Positions 21,961 through 32,690 of a stretch of 36,023 bases of DNA are shown one piece after another. Within the stretch, counting starts at the first letter, position 1. Each line of letters opens with the position of its first letter. A model generated the notes under the pieces. It saw only the letters and a list, made by a program, of their open reading frames with translations, had not been told where the DNA came from and ran no database searches. The stretch spans positions 1 through 36,023 of the forward strand of contig CAXKVR010000522.1 in NCBI GenBank assembly GCA_964058845.1, in the 5' to 3' direction. The translations under genes were made by a program, and so were the position numbers. The DNA comes from Carex sylvatica. Taxonomy: Eukaryota > Streptophyta > Magnoliopsida > Poales > Cyperaceae.

Positions 21961-22366
21961 TAGTAAGGCTAGGGTGTTATGGGTTGCATAGAGGACTACG
22001 GTGCTACGGCTCAATATTCAAGTTTTTAAAATCCTAACGGTCGGTCCGAAATGTTCATCTTGTTCTCCATATTAATATGTGTTTGGAGACCAAATTTTAC
22101 ATTTTTTGGAAATTTTTTACTATTTTTTTAGATTGTTAGAAAATCAAATATCTGAATGGTGCATAATTTTTTAGATCAAGTGATTTTCTACCCATCTAAA
22201 TATATAGTAATTTTTTTAAAAAAAATGTAAAATTTGGTCTCCAAACACATATTAATATGGAGAACAAGATGAACGGTTCGGATCGACCGTTAGAATTTTA
22301 AAAAGTCGAATATTGAGCCGTAACACCGTAGCTCTTTATGCAACCCATAGCACCTTAGCCTTACTA
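21961..22366. mobile_element. Foldback element A6 (family A, outer module I)
   Basis: 406-bp inverted repeat with ends TAGTAAGGCTAGGGTG and, reversed, TAGTAAGGCTAAGGTG. The next part, CGGCTCAATATTCAAG, is shared with A1, and the middle arm is the family signature. The tip (AGAAAATCAAATATCTGAA) differs from all other copies. It is separated from A5 and from B2 only by about 10 bp of TA repeat. Confidence 0.8.
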
Positions 22367-22376
22367 TATATATATT

Positions 22377-22789
22377 GAGTAGAACTAGGGTGTTCTTAAG
22401 CTCACCAAAGTGTTTGGTGAGCTTAACTTCAAAACCCATCAAATCTGTTTCAAATGACGAATCCGAACATTGAAACCCACCTACCTTACGAGTGATGAGT
22501 CTACATGTGAAAATTTTAAACATTCGAATTAATTTAGTATTAAGTCAAGCGGTCAAAAAACGTTCAAAAAATGAATGCACTAAAATTAATTTATTAACCT
22601 TCTAATTTTGACCGATTGACTTTATATTAAACTAATTCGAATGTTTAAAAATTTCACATGTAGACACATCACACGTAAGATAGGTAGGTTCCAATGGTTC
22701 GGATTCATCATTTGAAATCAATTTAATGTGTTTTGGAGATAAGCTCACCAAATACCTTGGTGAGCTTAAGAACACCCTAGTTCTACTCA
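22377..22789. mobile_element. Foldback element B2 (family B)
   Basis: 413 bp. The ends are GAGTAGAACTAGGGTGTTCT on both sides, and the next block AAGCTCACCAA is repeated in reverse within each arm. The core matches B1 and B3 (TTAGTATTAAGTCAAGCGGT and its reverse). Flanks are TATATATT and TATATATTTG, again a TA tract. Confidence 0.82.
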
Positions 22790-23648
22790 TATATATTTGA
22801 GTAAATATAGCCAGAATATTATTCCTTCATTTTTTTAGTATGTTAATAATGCTCTGTACACAAATTTGGAATGAATCCTTGAATTAAAGGTTCATATTGT
22901 TATATATTCTCAGGAATTAGTTTGTGTCCTTTTAAGGCTTTGAAACTACTTCCAAGATAGATATTAAATATTAAAACTTGCAAGTAACAATGTCAAATAA
23001 AAAAAGAAAAAGAAAAAAAAGATGGAACTCTAAGATGGATCCGAGGAAATTACACTAAATTAATTGGGGGCTCATGATAAATTAGTCCAAAAATCATGTT
23101 AGCTCTGTGGTTGCTTTCTATTCCATTTATATTTTCTTTGTGAGAGGGATTTTACATTCGAGGGAAGCGGTGTATAAATGTATGGCTATTACTAATTGGA
23201 AAAGAGAACCAGGTCGGGATTAAAATCTATATTCAAAATTAATTTTTCGCATTAATTAAAATTCAATCTATATCTAATTAATTAAATTAAGTTTTTAATA
23301 TTTTATATTAAATCATTGGATTGGTCGGGTTAATCAAGTAAGAATTTTGGGCTTTGTTGATGTTTAGGCTGTAACATGGATCAGCCCAACTGGGCTTTTG
23401 GGCTTCGGGTCGCTTTTAGAGTAATTAACAAAAAAACAAATCTTTTCAAAGTACAAGTAATTAACAACACAATGGACTGCTCGCAAGAAGTAACAATTAG
23501 TGTAAATAAAAATTTAAACTACTGTCACTAAGATAAACTCGGATGCTTGGAATGCTGAAATTGAAGGAATTATATAAATAGATGATTGTTTAGTTGTCAA
23601 AAAGAATTGACAGTAAACGAAAAATATTCCCCGTAATCTTTATGATGA
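22790..23648. other. Unannotated stretch before the NPF fragment
   Basis: No gene or clear repeat was recognised. Near 23370 there is a run of GGGCTT words, common in plant intergenic DNA. Confidence 0.5.
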
Positions 23649-24150
23649 TGACGACCCCGGTTTATGATAATGTCGTCTTTCGCATGCAAAGTCACAACAA
23701 CTGAAGTAGGTATCATTCATCTACAAAGAATAGATAATGGTTTAGTCTTGTGCATTGTAGCCATGACTGTAGCGGCTCTGGTGGAGGTCAGAATAAAAAT
23801 GGTTGCTACAAATGTGCACGGGTCTATTGGATTCGACATACCCATTGCCAATCTCCTTCTTTTGGATTGTACTGGTTGCATACTTGTTTCGGCTGGTTTG
23901 TTCATTCTCGCAAGTTTACTCGAGTTTAATTTGTTTACTGTATACTAGTTTTTTTTTTTTTCAGTGATGCACCAGCAAGAATGGGGTCACTTGCTACATC
24001 TCTGTCTTGGACTTCATTGGCACTGGGGTATTATTTGAGTTAATACTTGTCAAGATAGTTAACAGCACCACTGGTAAGGAATCACGTTTCCATGGCTCAA
24101 GGGCACCAACTTGAACCGTTATAATCTCGAGAGGTTTTACTTCGAAATTT
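23649..24150 (+). pseudogene. Fragment of an NPF (NRT1/PTR) transporter gene
   Basis: Pieces of the C-terminal half of an NPF proton-coupled nitrate/peptide/hormone transporter can be read in order across three frames. They are PVYDNVVF (about 23655), then HLQRIDNGLVLCIVAM and VAALVE (about 23715-23790), matching the family LQRIGIGL...VAALVE helix. Next come LFILASLLEFN (about 23895), SDAPARMGSLATSLSW (about 23962), SLALGYYLS followed by a stop, and PWLKGTNLNRYNLERFY (about 24090). Frameshifts near 23690, 23940 and 24080 and in-frame stops make it non-functional. No upstream exons (start, ExxER region) were found, so it is a fragment. Intact family members have about 550-600 aa. Confidence 0.85.
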
Positions 24151-24561
24151 TTTATTCATAGCAAAAAAAAAAAAAAAAAAATTATTTGGTTTATATAAAA
24201 AATTCGGGGTTTTATTGGCAAATTTTGATACAGCAGAATTTAATTACAAATCTAATGGCTCATGATAAAACTCTTTAGAAAAAAAAATAAAGGATCAGTA
24301 CTTCCTTTGCTTACCATTAGGACTGCAAAATAGCAGGGGAAATAACATACACTTTTTTTATTCATTTCCAAAAGGGCCAAAGTGACCTAATATTTTCCTA
24401 TTTTTGCAAAGGGGATTTTCCGATACATCTTATTTTTAATTCAATTATATCATGTTATATACATTGTTCAGCTTTGAAAGAATTTTGGTTATGTTGTTCA
24501 TCTGCATTGCATCTTTTACAATTCCCTACGAATGCGAATTTGATTTCCTTTTTTTCTCTAG
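24151..24561. other. Spacer downstream of the NPF fragment
   Basis: AT-rich with a long A run near 24163. No feature recognised. Confidence 0.5.
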
Positions 24562-24698
24562 ATTTGGAGATCCATCATTTTTAGCTCCTCTTAGTTTAGA
24601 TCGAGCCACAGATTGTGTGCTTACATCAGCTGCCCCTACTCTAAGCAACGTTGATACCCCCAAAATTCTTTTGCAAGTTCTCACCAAACCTGATTCTG
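24562..24698 (+). other. Isolated exon-like segment, product unknown
   Basis: A 137-bp open segment is bounded by a good acceptor (TTTTTTTCTCTAG) and a GT donor (GATTCTG|GTACTTG). It reads without stops as ...FGDPSFLAPLSLDRA... through ...DTPKILLQVLTKPDSG..., with ordinary codon and residue composition quite unlike the AT-rich surroundings. I do not recognise the protein. No partner exons could be assigned nearby with confidence. It may be a captured or relict exon, or chance. Confidence 0.3.
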
Positions 24699-26982
24699 GT
24701 ACTTGTTTTTTGTTTACAACCTTGAGTTATTTACTGTGAACCAATTTTTTTAGTGAGATTGATCTGTTCTTTTAATAGAAATAGTACTGCACTCTACCCG
24801 TATAGTAGCAATCACATCGTAATTTTTATCAAGTACAGTGCCTATAATTCACTCCTCAATTCACTCAATGCCGGCATCATCTGCTTCCAGGTTTCGATTC
24901 CTTTCCCAAGTTATCTGATTGATCATTATTTTATTATTATTATTGTCAGCTTGAAATTAAGTTCAGTCAACTCAGCTTTACTAAGTTCATTGTGGTTGCT
25001 GTCAATTTGCTTCAGAGTGAGATGCCATAATTATAACTCTGTCAAAATTGTTCGGTATAGAAATACATAACAGTCATGACGGTTTGTAGTGTACTGGTAC
25101 TGTAAGCACAGACTGAATATAGAAATCAAACTGACTTTGCTCATTTTTATGCTTAATAAATACATAAAGAAACAAAGAAGAACAAGCCATGCTACAAGAA
25201 AGGGTTAAGGTTATTTCTGAAGCCACTTTAAGGGGGCAACACCTTTCTTCAGATTTACTTTACTTGGAGGAAACAGAACTTGAATTCATCTATTTTCTTC
25301 AGTATTGGAAGCTTAATTATTGCATTCATCTAGTTTATGGATTTTTTTTCCTAATCGTATTCGCAATTATAAAAGAAAATATAAATTCGGTTGACTGACA
25401 ATGTTATTGACAAGCTATGTGTTTAGCGGAAGAACAGAATACGATAAGTGATTGATCATATTTAGTGCGTTTGATTAATAGGATTTTGCAAACAATTTCA
25501 CCTTTATATATGTATGTCTTTTTTTCTTTTCTTTTTTGAGAAATCGTGGTAGAACGCAGAATGTATGTCATTATGTAAATGTGTATGTGGTGGTGTGGAT
25601 AAAATACTTTGGCGTACTTCTTATGACCCAACCACAAGAAGTAATGATATATCATATGATTTCCATTATGCTACAAAATAATATATATATTGTTTATTAT
25701 ATGAGTACATTTTACACAACAAATTAGGAGTTACAATACATATATAATTAAACAAAATAAATTAAATGATACGTCATTATAATGGAGATAACTAATTTAG
25801 TCTCTTACAAAAGTTTATATTTCTCTAGACAATCTATTGACTGAAGCTGGTTTACTATATATTGCCAACATTTCTTGTTACTATGGATGATCCAGTTCGT
25901 TCATATGAGGCAAGAACTCAGCGTTAGACAAAGTTGACTTATACTGGAGTGGCTCGTGCACTTGATAATAGAATCCAGTGTGCTCGGTATAAAAGTTTAT
26001 GTGATCGCTAAATTAAAGGAGTTTATAATTTTTATTATATATCACGAGTTCTAGTATTTCCAGCTCCTTAAAAGTCTGAAACAAGCAAAGAATCATACTT
26101 ATTAATTAAGTGTAAAAAAATGCATGTAACAAGGTACAATTGGATATAACACGATAATTTAACTTTCGGCAGTTGTAGATTCATCCTTCCGACATTTTTA
26201 TTTGTACCCAAAAAAAAAATTATTTTATTAAAAATAACCAAGATTTAAAAATAATTTTAAAAATACCCAAGCCGTGGAAATTTTCCACAGCTTGGAATTT
26301 CAATTCCAAACCGTGGAATTTTTCCACGGGACCAACTCTCTTTTTTTTTTTTTTTTACAAAAAAAAGAAATTTGTATTTACTTTTTATTTTTTTATGAAA
26401 ATATTAGAAATGTTGGATTTTTTTTTTTGAAAATAGATGGAATACAATACAATTTGATTTATTAGAAAAACTGTAACAAATAATCCGATCAATATTTTTC
26501 AGGCCAAATTTTTCGCGACTGTAAGAAAAATTAATATATTTTATTATGTGTTCTTGTAAAAAAATAAAAATGCATGGATTCTGAGTTATTGATCCCGGTT
26601 CAAAAGTCACTTTTAGGTAATATATAAATTATTGTGATCCTTCTAGTACATTTAATTTATAAAAAATTGTATCTATTTTGTCGAAATTGTCGAAATTTAT
26701 AAAAAGTTGTATCTATTTTGAAAAAGAAACAAAATTGTCGAAATTTATAATTCACATTTTAAATTGTGGAAATGCACCATATGTTCTCTTGTACTATGAT
26801 AATTTCAAATATACGATGATATTTCAGAAGATAAGAAAATTTTCCTGAGCTAAGTGTGTGTGTATATGTATATACACATATATTTATTTATCCAATCATG
26901 CTAGCGAAATAGGGCATAATCATGCTAGCATCTGTATTATCTTTCAATAATATCTGTTATGGCTACCTTCATAGCTATCATG
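24699..26982. other. Long gene-poor AT-rich region
   Basis: Only short open frames occur. One plus-strand frame at 25189-25398 begins ERVKVISEATLRGQHLSS, which looks somewhat protein-like but is unrecognised. At 26270-26335 there are nested palindromes of the type CCGTGGAAA/TTTCCACGG, related to those in the ends of the Mutator-like element at 26983. They may be a fragment of a second copy. Confidence 0.45.
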
Positions 26983-27286
26983 CCGAGTTTTTTAAAAATA
27001 CTTATTGTATAAAATATTTTAATAAAAATAATTAGAATTGGACCGATTTTTTAAAAATACTCAAACCCTGGATTTTTTCCACGGTCCGGAATTTTTATTC
27101 CAAATCATGAAAAAAATCCACGGTCCGGCTTTTTTTTTTTTTATAAACTCCTTTTTTTTATAATATATAATATATGTATAGGTATATGTAATATATATAT
27201 ATATGTATATATGTATATATATGTATATATGTATATATAATATAGCAGTGCAATAGCGGGCTCAATGGTGCCCTATAGCGGCGCAA

Positions 27287-27904
27287 TTGATACAAAGATC
27301 TCTGCTGATAAATAAGTATGTCTGGATCGATACAAGAATCAAACTATAAAAGTGATTACACCAGTATGTAGAGCATTCAAAAATACATAGAATTGACACA
27401 AATTTCAATTTATTTGGATTTTTCTACTGTTAGTTATAAATTTTCAAAATTTAGCTTCCGAAAAAACTTTAAACAACCATTACTTTGACTAGGAAAGTCG
27501 GATTTGCACGTATGACCACTTTTCAGAAAGGGGGAGATGAGACGGATCCGAATATCACCCAGGGGATCACCTCTGGATAAGCGAAGCATCAGAATTGATA
27601 CAAGAATCTCTGCTGGTAAATAAGTAAGTTTGGATTGATACAAGAATCAAACTATAAAAGTGATTACACCAGTATGTAGAGCATTAAAAAATACACAGAA
27701 TTGACACAAATTTCAATTTATTTGGATTTTTCTACTGTTAGTTATAAATTTTCAAAGTTTAGCTTCCGAAAAAACTTTAAACAGTCATTACTTTGGCTAG
27801 GAAAGTCGGATTTGCGCGTATGACCACTTTTCGGAAAGGAGGGGACGAGACGGATCCGAATATCACCTAGGGGATCACCTCCAGATACGCGAAGCATCAG
27901 AATT
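27287..27904. repeat. 308-bp tandem duplication inside the Mutator-like element
   Basis: Unit 1 is 27287-27594 and unit 2 is 27595-27904. Both begin TTGATACAA and end GCGAAGCATCAGAATT. They include TGATTACACCAGTATGTAGA, GGAAAGTCGGATTTGC and GACGGATCCGAATATCACC. Identity is high with scattered substitutions. The sequence is not obviously coding; the origin, perhaps a fragment of another transposon, is unknown. Confidence 0.9.
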
Positions 27905-28100
27905 TTAAAAAAATATTGTTTAGTGCATTAAAAACTCAGTTTAAATTTTCGGTAGGTATACAACGATCGATATTTTGTTTATAAACGTCGTTTGGGTTTT
28001 TTTTTATAAACTCATTTTTTTATAATAGATATATATATAATATAGTATAATATATGTATACGTATATGTATATATAATATAATACATGTATATACATATA

Positions 28101-28204
28101 GAGGTTGGCTACTATGCTTATATAAGCATAGTAACCAACCTCTATACATGTATATATACATATATATTGGCTACTATGCTTATATAAGCATAGTAGCCAA
28201 CCTC
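28101..28204. repeat. Two solo copies of the family A module II terminal palindrome
   Basis: 28101-28142 and 28167-28204 each consist of GTTGGCTAC + TATGCTTATATAAGCATA + GTAGCCAAC. The first copy has one mismatch; the second is a perfect 38-bp palindrome (from TTGGCTAC, with CTC added on the right). These are exactly the outermost 28 bp of element A2 joined to their own complement, with none of the A2 middle arm or tip. Both sit in a TATATACATGTATA microsatellite. Confidence 0.92.
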
Positions 28205-28497
28205 TATACATGTATATATACATATATATACATGTATATACCTGTATATACATATACATATATTATATATACATATATTATACATACATATACATATATT
28301 ATACATACATTATGAATAAAAAATGAGTTTATAAAAAAAAAAAAAAAACCGGTCGGACTATGATTTTTTTCACAGTTTGAAATAAAAATTTCGGACCATA
28401 GAAAAAATTCACGGTTTGAATATTTTTAAAAATTCGGTCCAATTCTAATTATTTTTATTAAAATATTTTATAAAATGAGTATTTTAAAAAAACTCGA

Positions 28498-28946
28498 GCT
28501 ATCATGTATGATATTAAAAATTCAAATTGACACATGGCGTTAAAAGGTTAAAGTTGAAAAATAAAAATGGATATATTATAATGTAATATCGATAATGATA
28601 CTGTTACTGATATGACAGCAATCTTATCTGTTAATATATAGTGCCATCAATCATAAATATTCTTCAATTCTTAAAAAGATGATACAGATGCATGTTCTGA
28701 TCCTTTTTAGCAAAAGAAACTGGATATATAGATAAAGAGACAGCACAGCAAATCTGCTTGCCATTTTCTTTTTCACATAGTTTTGATGTGACATTTTTTC
28801 TTATTTAATCCTCATACACTGAGCCGATTATTCTATTTTATTTTCATATTTTCTTTAGAATTCCAATAAGAAAATCATGTGCTACAAAATTTTGTCACTG
28901 TTACTAGTGCCCCTCTTTTATTTAATTGTGAAATATGGAGCTTTGG
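28498..28946. other. Unannotated AT-rich spacer
   Basis: No gene or repeat structure recognised between the Mutator-like element and the next hAT-like element. Confidence 0.5.
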
Positions 28947-29619
28947 TAGGGCTGCCAATGAATTGAACCAAATCAAATTTATTCTAGTTTGAGTTTGAAT
29001 AAGATTCAAACCAAATTGGTTTGATTTATTTCAGAATGATTGAAATTTCAATCGAACGAATAAATTTTGATTTTTTTCAAATCGAATTGAAGTCAAACAA
29101 ATCACGAACTAGAGATTTTTTTGACAATCACCGGCAGTTTATGCATTAGTTTTCTTCACACGGAACAAAATTCACGTGGTTTTCTTTTATCTTTTACCTT
29201 TCACGAATTCACATTGATGAATTATGAGCCAGCCCAAAATTCTTTTATCTTTTACGCTACTAGATTGATTAAAATCACGGCGGCATAGATCTAGTCAAAT
29301 AGAACTTATTTTCATTGTTAATTTGTTACGCTGCTGAAATATTTTTCTATTATAAGTTACCATTATATTAACAATTTTGAGCTCTAATAAGTCTGGTTCC
29401 TGCATTATTAAAGATTGATGGTTGAAGCCATTAGTTGCATTATTTGAGATTTGAATCTAAATAGTTTACAAACTAATTTCGAACGAAATATACTTAGTTT
29501 GAGTTTGAGTTTAAATAAAATTAAAGCCGAACTAATTTGATTTATTTCAAAATAAAATAATTTTGAATCAAATTAAATTCAAATCGAATCACGAACTAAG
29601 AATTTTTTTTACAGCCCTG
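28947..29619. mobile_element. hAT-like miniature element
   Basis: The ends are TAGGGCTGCCAATGAA and, reversed, CAGGGCTGTAAAAAAA. Flanks share GCTTTG (AGCTTTGG before, GGCTTTGT after), 6 of 8 positions of a decayed target duplication. The interior has two diverged copies of TTTGAGTTTGAATAA...TTTGATTTATTTC and of CGAATCACGAACTA. No coding frame. Confidence 0.6.
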
Positions 29620-31003
29620 GGCTTTGTTGCACGACCAGTTGCATTTCGCATTTTTAACGCGCCTTGCAATAAAAACAAATAAAAAAAGAAAGAAAAAGAA
29701 AACCTCTAGCTTTTCAAGCTTCTGGGATTGAGAAGTACGATTCAGTAAATATATATATATATATATAGCGACACCTTGAATTGATTATGTGCAAAAAGTT
29801 TGTGGCCCAAGTTGCGCGTCTTTCATCATGCGGTCACAGGTCCAAATGTTAAAATAAAGGTAACTGACTTTCAGTCCTGGATTAAATGATGCTTCATCTC
29901 CATTAACTAAGAAACTGGAGAGGAGAACTAATCACGCGGTTCACGCCCACAATACACATAAGCAGTTACGCAGCCTCTCCAGTAAACCCCTATCGATGAG
30001 AAAACACAGGGATAGTATTCTGCCGCGCACCTCCCTTATATGCCAGGTGTCTTTCCACGTGTCGAATTTGTGCAAGTGTCTCCGAATTGGATCCGCACTA
30101 AGGATATCCAGGTCATACGACCAGATCTCCTGCTTCTTTCGGTTTTTTAATGATTGACTGGTGGAAATAAATCTGCTGTTATTCCAAAGAAATAACAGAA
30201 CATGTTATTCCGATCTCTAACTGTTTATTTTCGTTGAGATTCGCGAATGAAAAATTTCAACGGTTATAATTGAATTAACAACAGATAGTGTAGTCTGTAT
30301 TCTTTGCATTACTTCACTCTCAATTGTCTGATCAGAATCCGATTCAAGTCGAGATCCTTTAATTTTTGTGCTAATATGAATCCGACGACCGAAATTCATT
30401 CTACATAAACTAAAAATTTGAGTTATTACTTATTACAGAAAATATGAATTACATGTGGTACTAATACTTTTACATAAATATAATTGTATGACCATTCTTT
30501 CTAAAAAAATAATAATAAGTAGAGCATCTTCATCCATAGAATTAATTAGCAATTTCAAATTACTGTCAAAGAGTAAAGAGAAATTAATTTCAAACATAAT
30601 TTTATAACTCTTATATTCATGCAATTGATTAGCAAAAGCTTTTAATACTAAAACAACGAATTTGATTAGCCGTGAGAGAGTGAAAACGAAGATGAAAATC
30701 TTCATTTAGTGAAATATTTTAAAATTTACAATTGTACTGTATTCATAAAAGTAAAAGTGCCAATTTAATTTTTTGAAGTGTCAACTAGAATTTTACAATT
30801 CAATTTACAAACCTATAGAGATTTTATAAATATGCTACACAGATTACAACATGAAAAGCGTCACAAGTTCATTAGTTCGGAGTCGGTGATAGTAATGCTT
30901 TTGTTGTTTATGCCGATCACATTTTCATTTACAAGAACTTTTTTGGTGGACTCGTAGTGTCCATTTTCTAAGGCGTATATTTTGAATTCTAAATTTTTAT
31001 CTA
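29620..31003. other. Gene-poor region
   Basis: Nothing gene-like was found in 1.4 kb. A G-box-type word CCACGTGTC lies near 30055 after TTATATGCC, which could be a promoter remnant, but no gene follows on either side. A TA microsatellite lies near 29750-29766. Confidence 0.5.
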
Positions 31004-32003
31004 GGGGGCATTTGGTTTGCGCTATAGATCATTCCATGGAATAAAAGAATTTCTGAAAATGTAATGCCAATGAATATCATTCCAAGGTATGTATCATTAC
31101 CATGTTTGGTTCACACATAGATATTGCTTTAACATTCTCTGTAATGAGTCATTTCCATGTTTGGTTCGCGCATAGTTATCTCTTTCGGCATTCCAGACAA
31201 TGTGCCATATGCATGACTTTTTTGCTCATTATAAAAATTCGTCAACATGTTAGCAGAAAGTCATATAATTAGTGCTAATTTTTCTTTAGTTATAATTTAG
31301 AAATACTGTAAATTATATTCGAATCCCAAATAAAAATTACGGGCTATAACATATTGACACTCTTGCATTTGCATATCTCAGGTTGCTTTGCATTTTTTGC
31401 AATGGAAGTTGAAAATTTCCACAATATACATAAATATAAAATTTTCATTTTTGTTTCTTGCAAATTACAAGGATAAATTACCGGTATACAAATTATAGAT
31501 TATCATCATCAGCATCCTCCTTATTGTTTCTTGCAATAAACTCAGACTCAAAAGTGTAAATTTATATGAACTCTGCCACTTCGTTTAATTTCAACTGGCT
31601 TGCAGGCATGTCATAGACCTATAATGAAAAGAAGCCAATTTTGATTATCCTTTGCCATTTTACCCCAACAAAGAATAATTTAGAAAATATTATTTAATAA
31701 TAACTCCAGAAAATTAAGAGCAATGTAGAAAGCATTCTCTATACTAATAATGAAGTAATTCAAAAGTAATCACTACATTTACAAGACACGAGAAAGATCG
31801 GGTAGGAAATTGGGGATTTTTTTCTTAATTACAAGAAAAGAACATTTGGCACCTTGGTTGCTCCTGCAATAACAAGAAATGATATAGTTTAAATTGGGGA
31901 TTTTTTTCTTAATTACCTGTTTCTTATTTGATAAAGAGGAGCCTTTCTCAGTGCAATCAGAGTCCTACGTACAGAGAGACAGATTTTGATTTCTCTTAAG
32001 ACC

Positions 32004-32177
32004 AAATTGAAATAAAGTTAAAGAGACACAAAGGTAAACAATTTCACCTTATTTTTCTAGAATCAAGAAAACAAATTTCTTATGAGATGAAAATTGAAAT
32101 TAAGTTAAAGAGACACAAAGGTAAACAATTTCAACTTATTTTTTTGGAATCAAGGAAACAAATTTTACTTTATCTTC
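32004..32177. repeat. 87-bp tandem duplication
   Basis: Two adjacent copies contain AAGTTAAAGAGACACAAAGG and TAAACAATTTCA(C/A)CTTATTTTT. Just upstream, AAATTGGGGATTTTTTTCTT occurs twice (31808 and 31893), so local duplication has been repeated. Confidence 0.85.
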
Positions 32178-32690
32178 TTCTGTGAGTAATCAATACTCCC
32201 ACCTCCAGTCTAATTATCAACGGCTTGAGCCTCTAATTTGAGCACTCCCCTATACATCGCCTGAAAAATCAATCACCGGTACGGTGAGTGTACTGTCCCC
32301 TGTCGAACACTACACATCTCAGCATCGCCTTAGCTCATGTGCTTGTGCCGACTAACATGAGACAGGTGCAAAGGAGGCGATAGGGACTAGAGAGGGATTG
32401 GGGAGGGAAGGTAGAAAAGTGGGGAGAAGAAAAGGAATTAGCAATGGGTAGTGTGAGTAGAGAGAAAAAAAAGAGACAGAATGAAAAAATAAAAAAGTCG
32501 CGCGCTTCATCTGATTTCCGTCGGTCGGGAATAAAAAAAAATTCGCATTTTTTTAGGCTATCGCAATAGCCATGAACGAGGGAATTAGAATGATAGGGAA
32601 TGAAAGATTACCGCACTTATTCTCTTCGTAATTTTACCAAACACGGTAATCATTTTTCAGGGAATCACAATGCCTAGGAATTGCCTTTCA

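Larger units (their letters stand above)
26983..28497. mobile_element. Non-autonomous Mutator-like element with 9-bp TSD
   Basis: 1515 bp, flanked by the identical nonamer GCTATCATG at 26974-26982 and 28498-28506. The ends are CCGAGTTTTTTAAAAATACT and, reversed, TCGAGTTTTTTTAAAATACT, and the terminal inverted repeats run about 170 bp. They include TAATAAAAATAATTAGAATT, GGACCGA, TTTTTTCCACGGTCCGGAAT-like palindromes and TTTTATAAACTC. Long inverted ends plus a 9-bp duplication are diagnostic of Mutator-like elements. There is no transposase. Inside are TA-rich microsatellites, a 308-bp tandem duplication and two solo copies of the family A module II palindrome. Confidence 0.88.

Noticed and set aside
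23664..23948. Intact 94-residue membrane protein
   Set aside because: It is one frame of the broken NPF transporter fragment; family motifs continue in other frames on both sides.
28020..28259. 79-residue minus-strand frame rich in Tyr/Ile
   Set aside because: Translation of TA-rich microsatellite and the two solo palindromes; not a gene.
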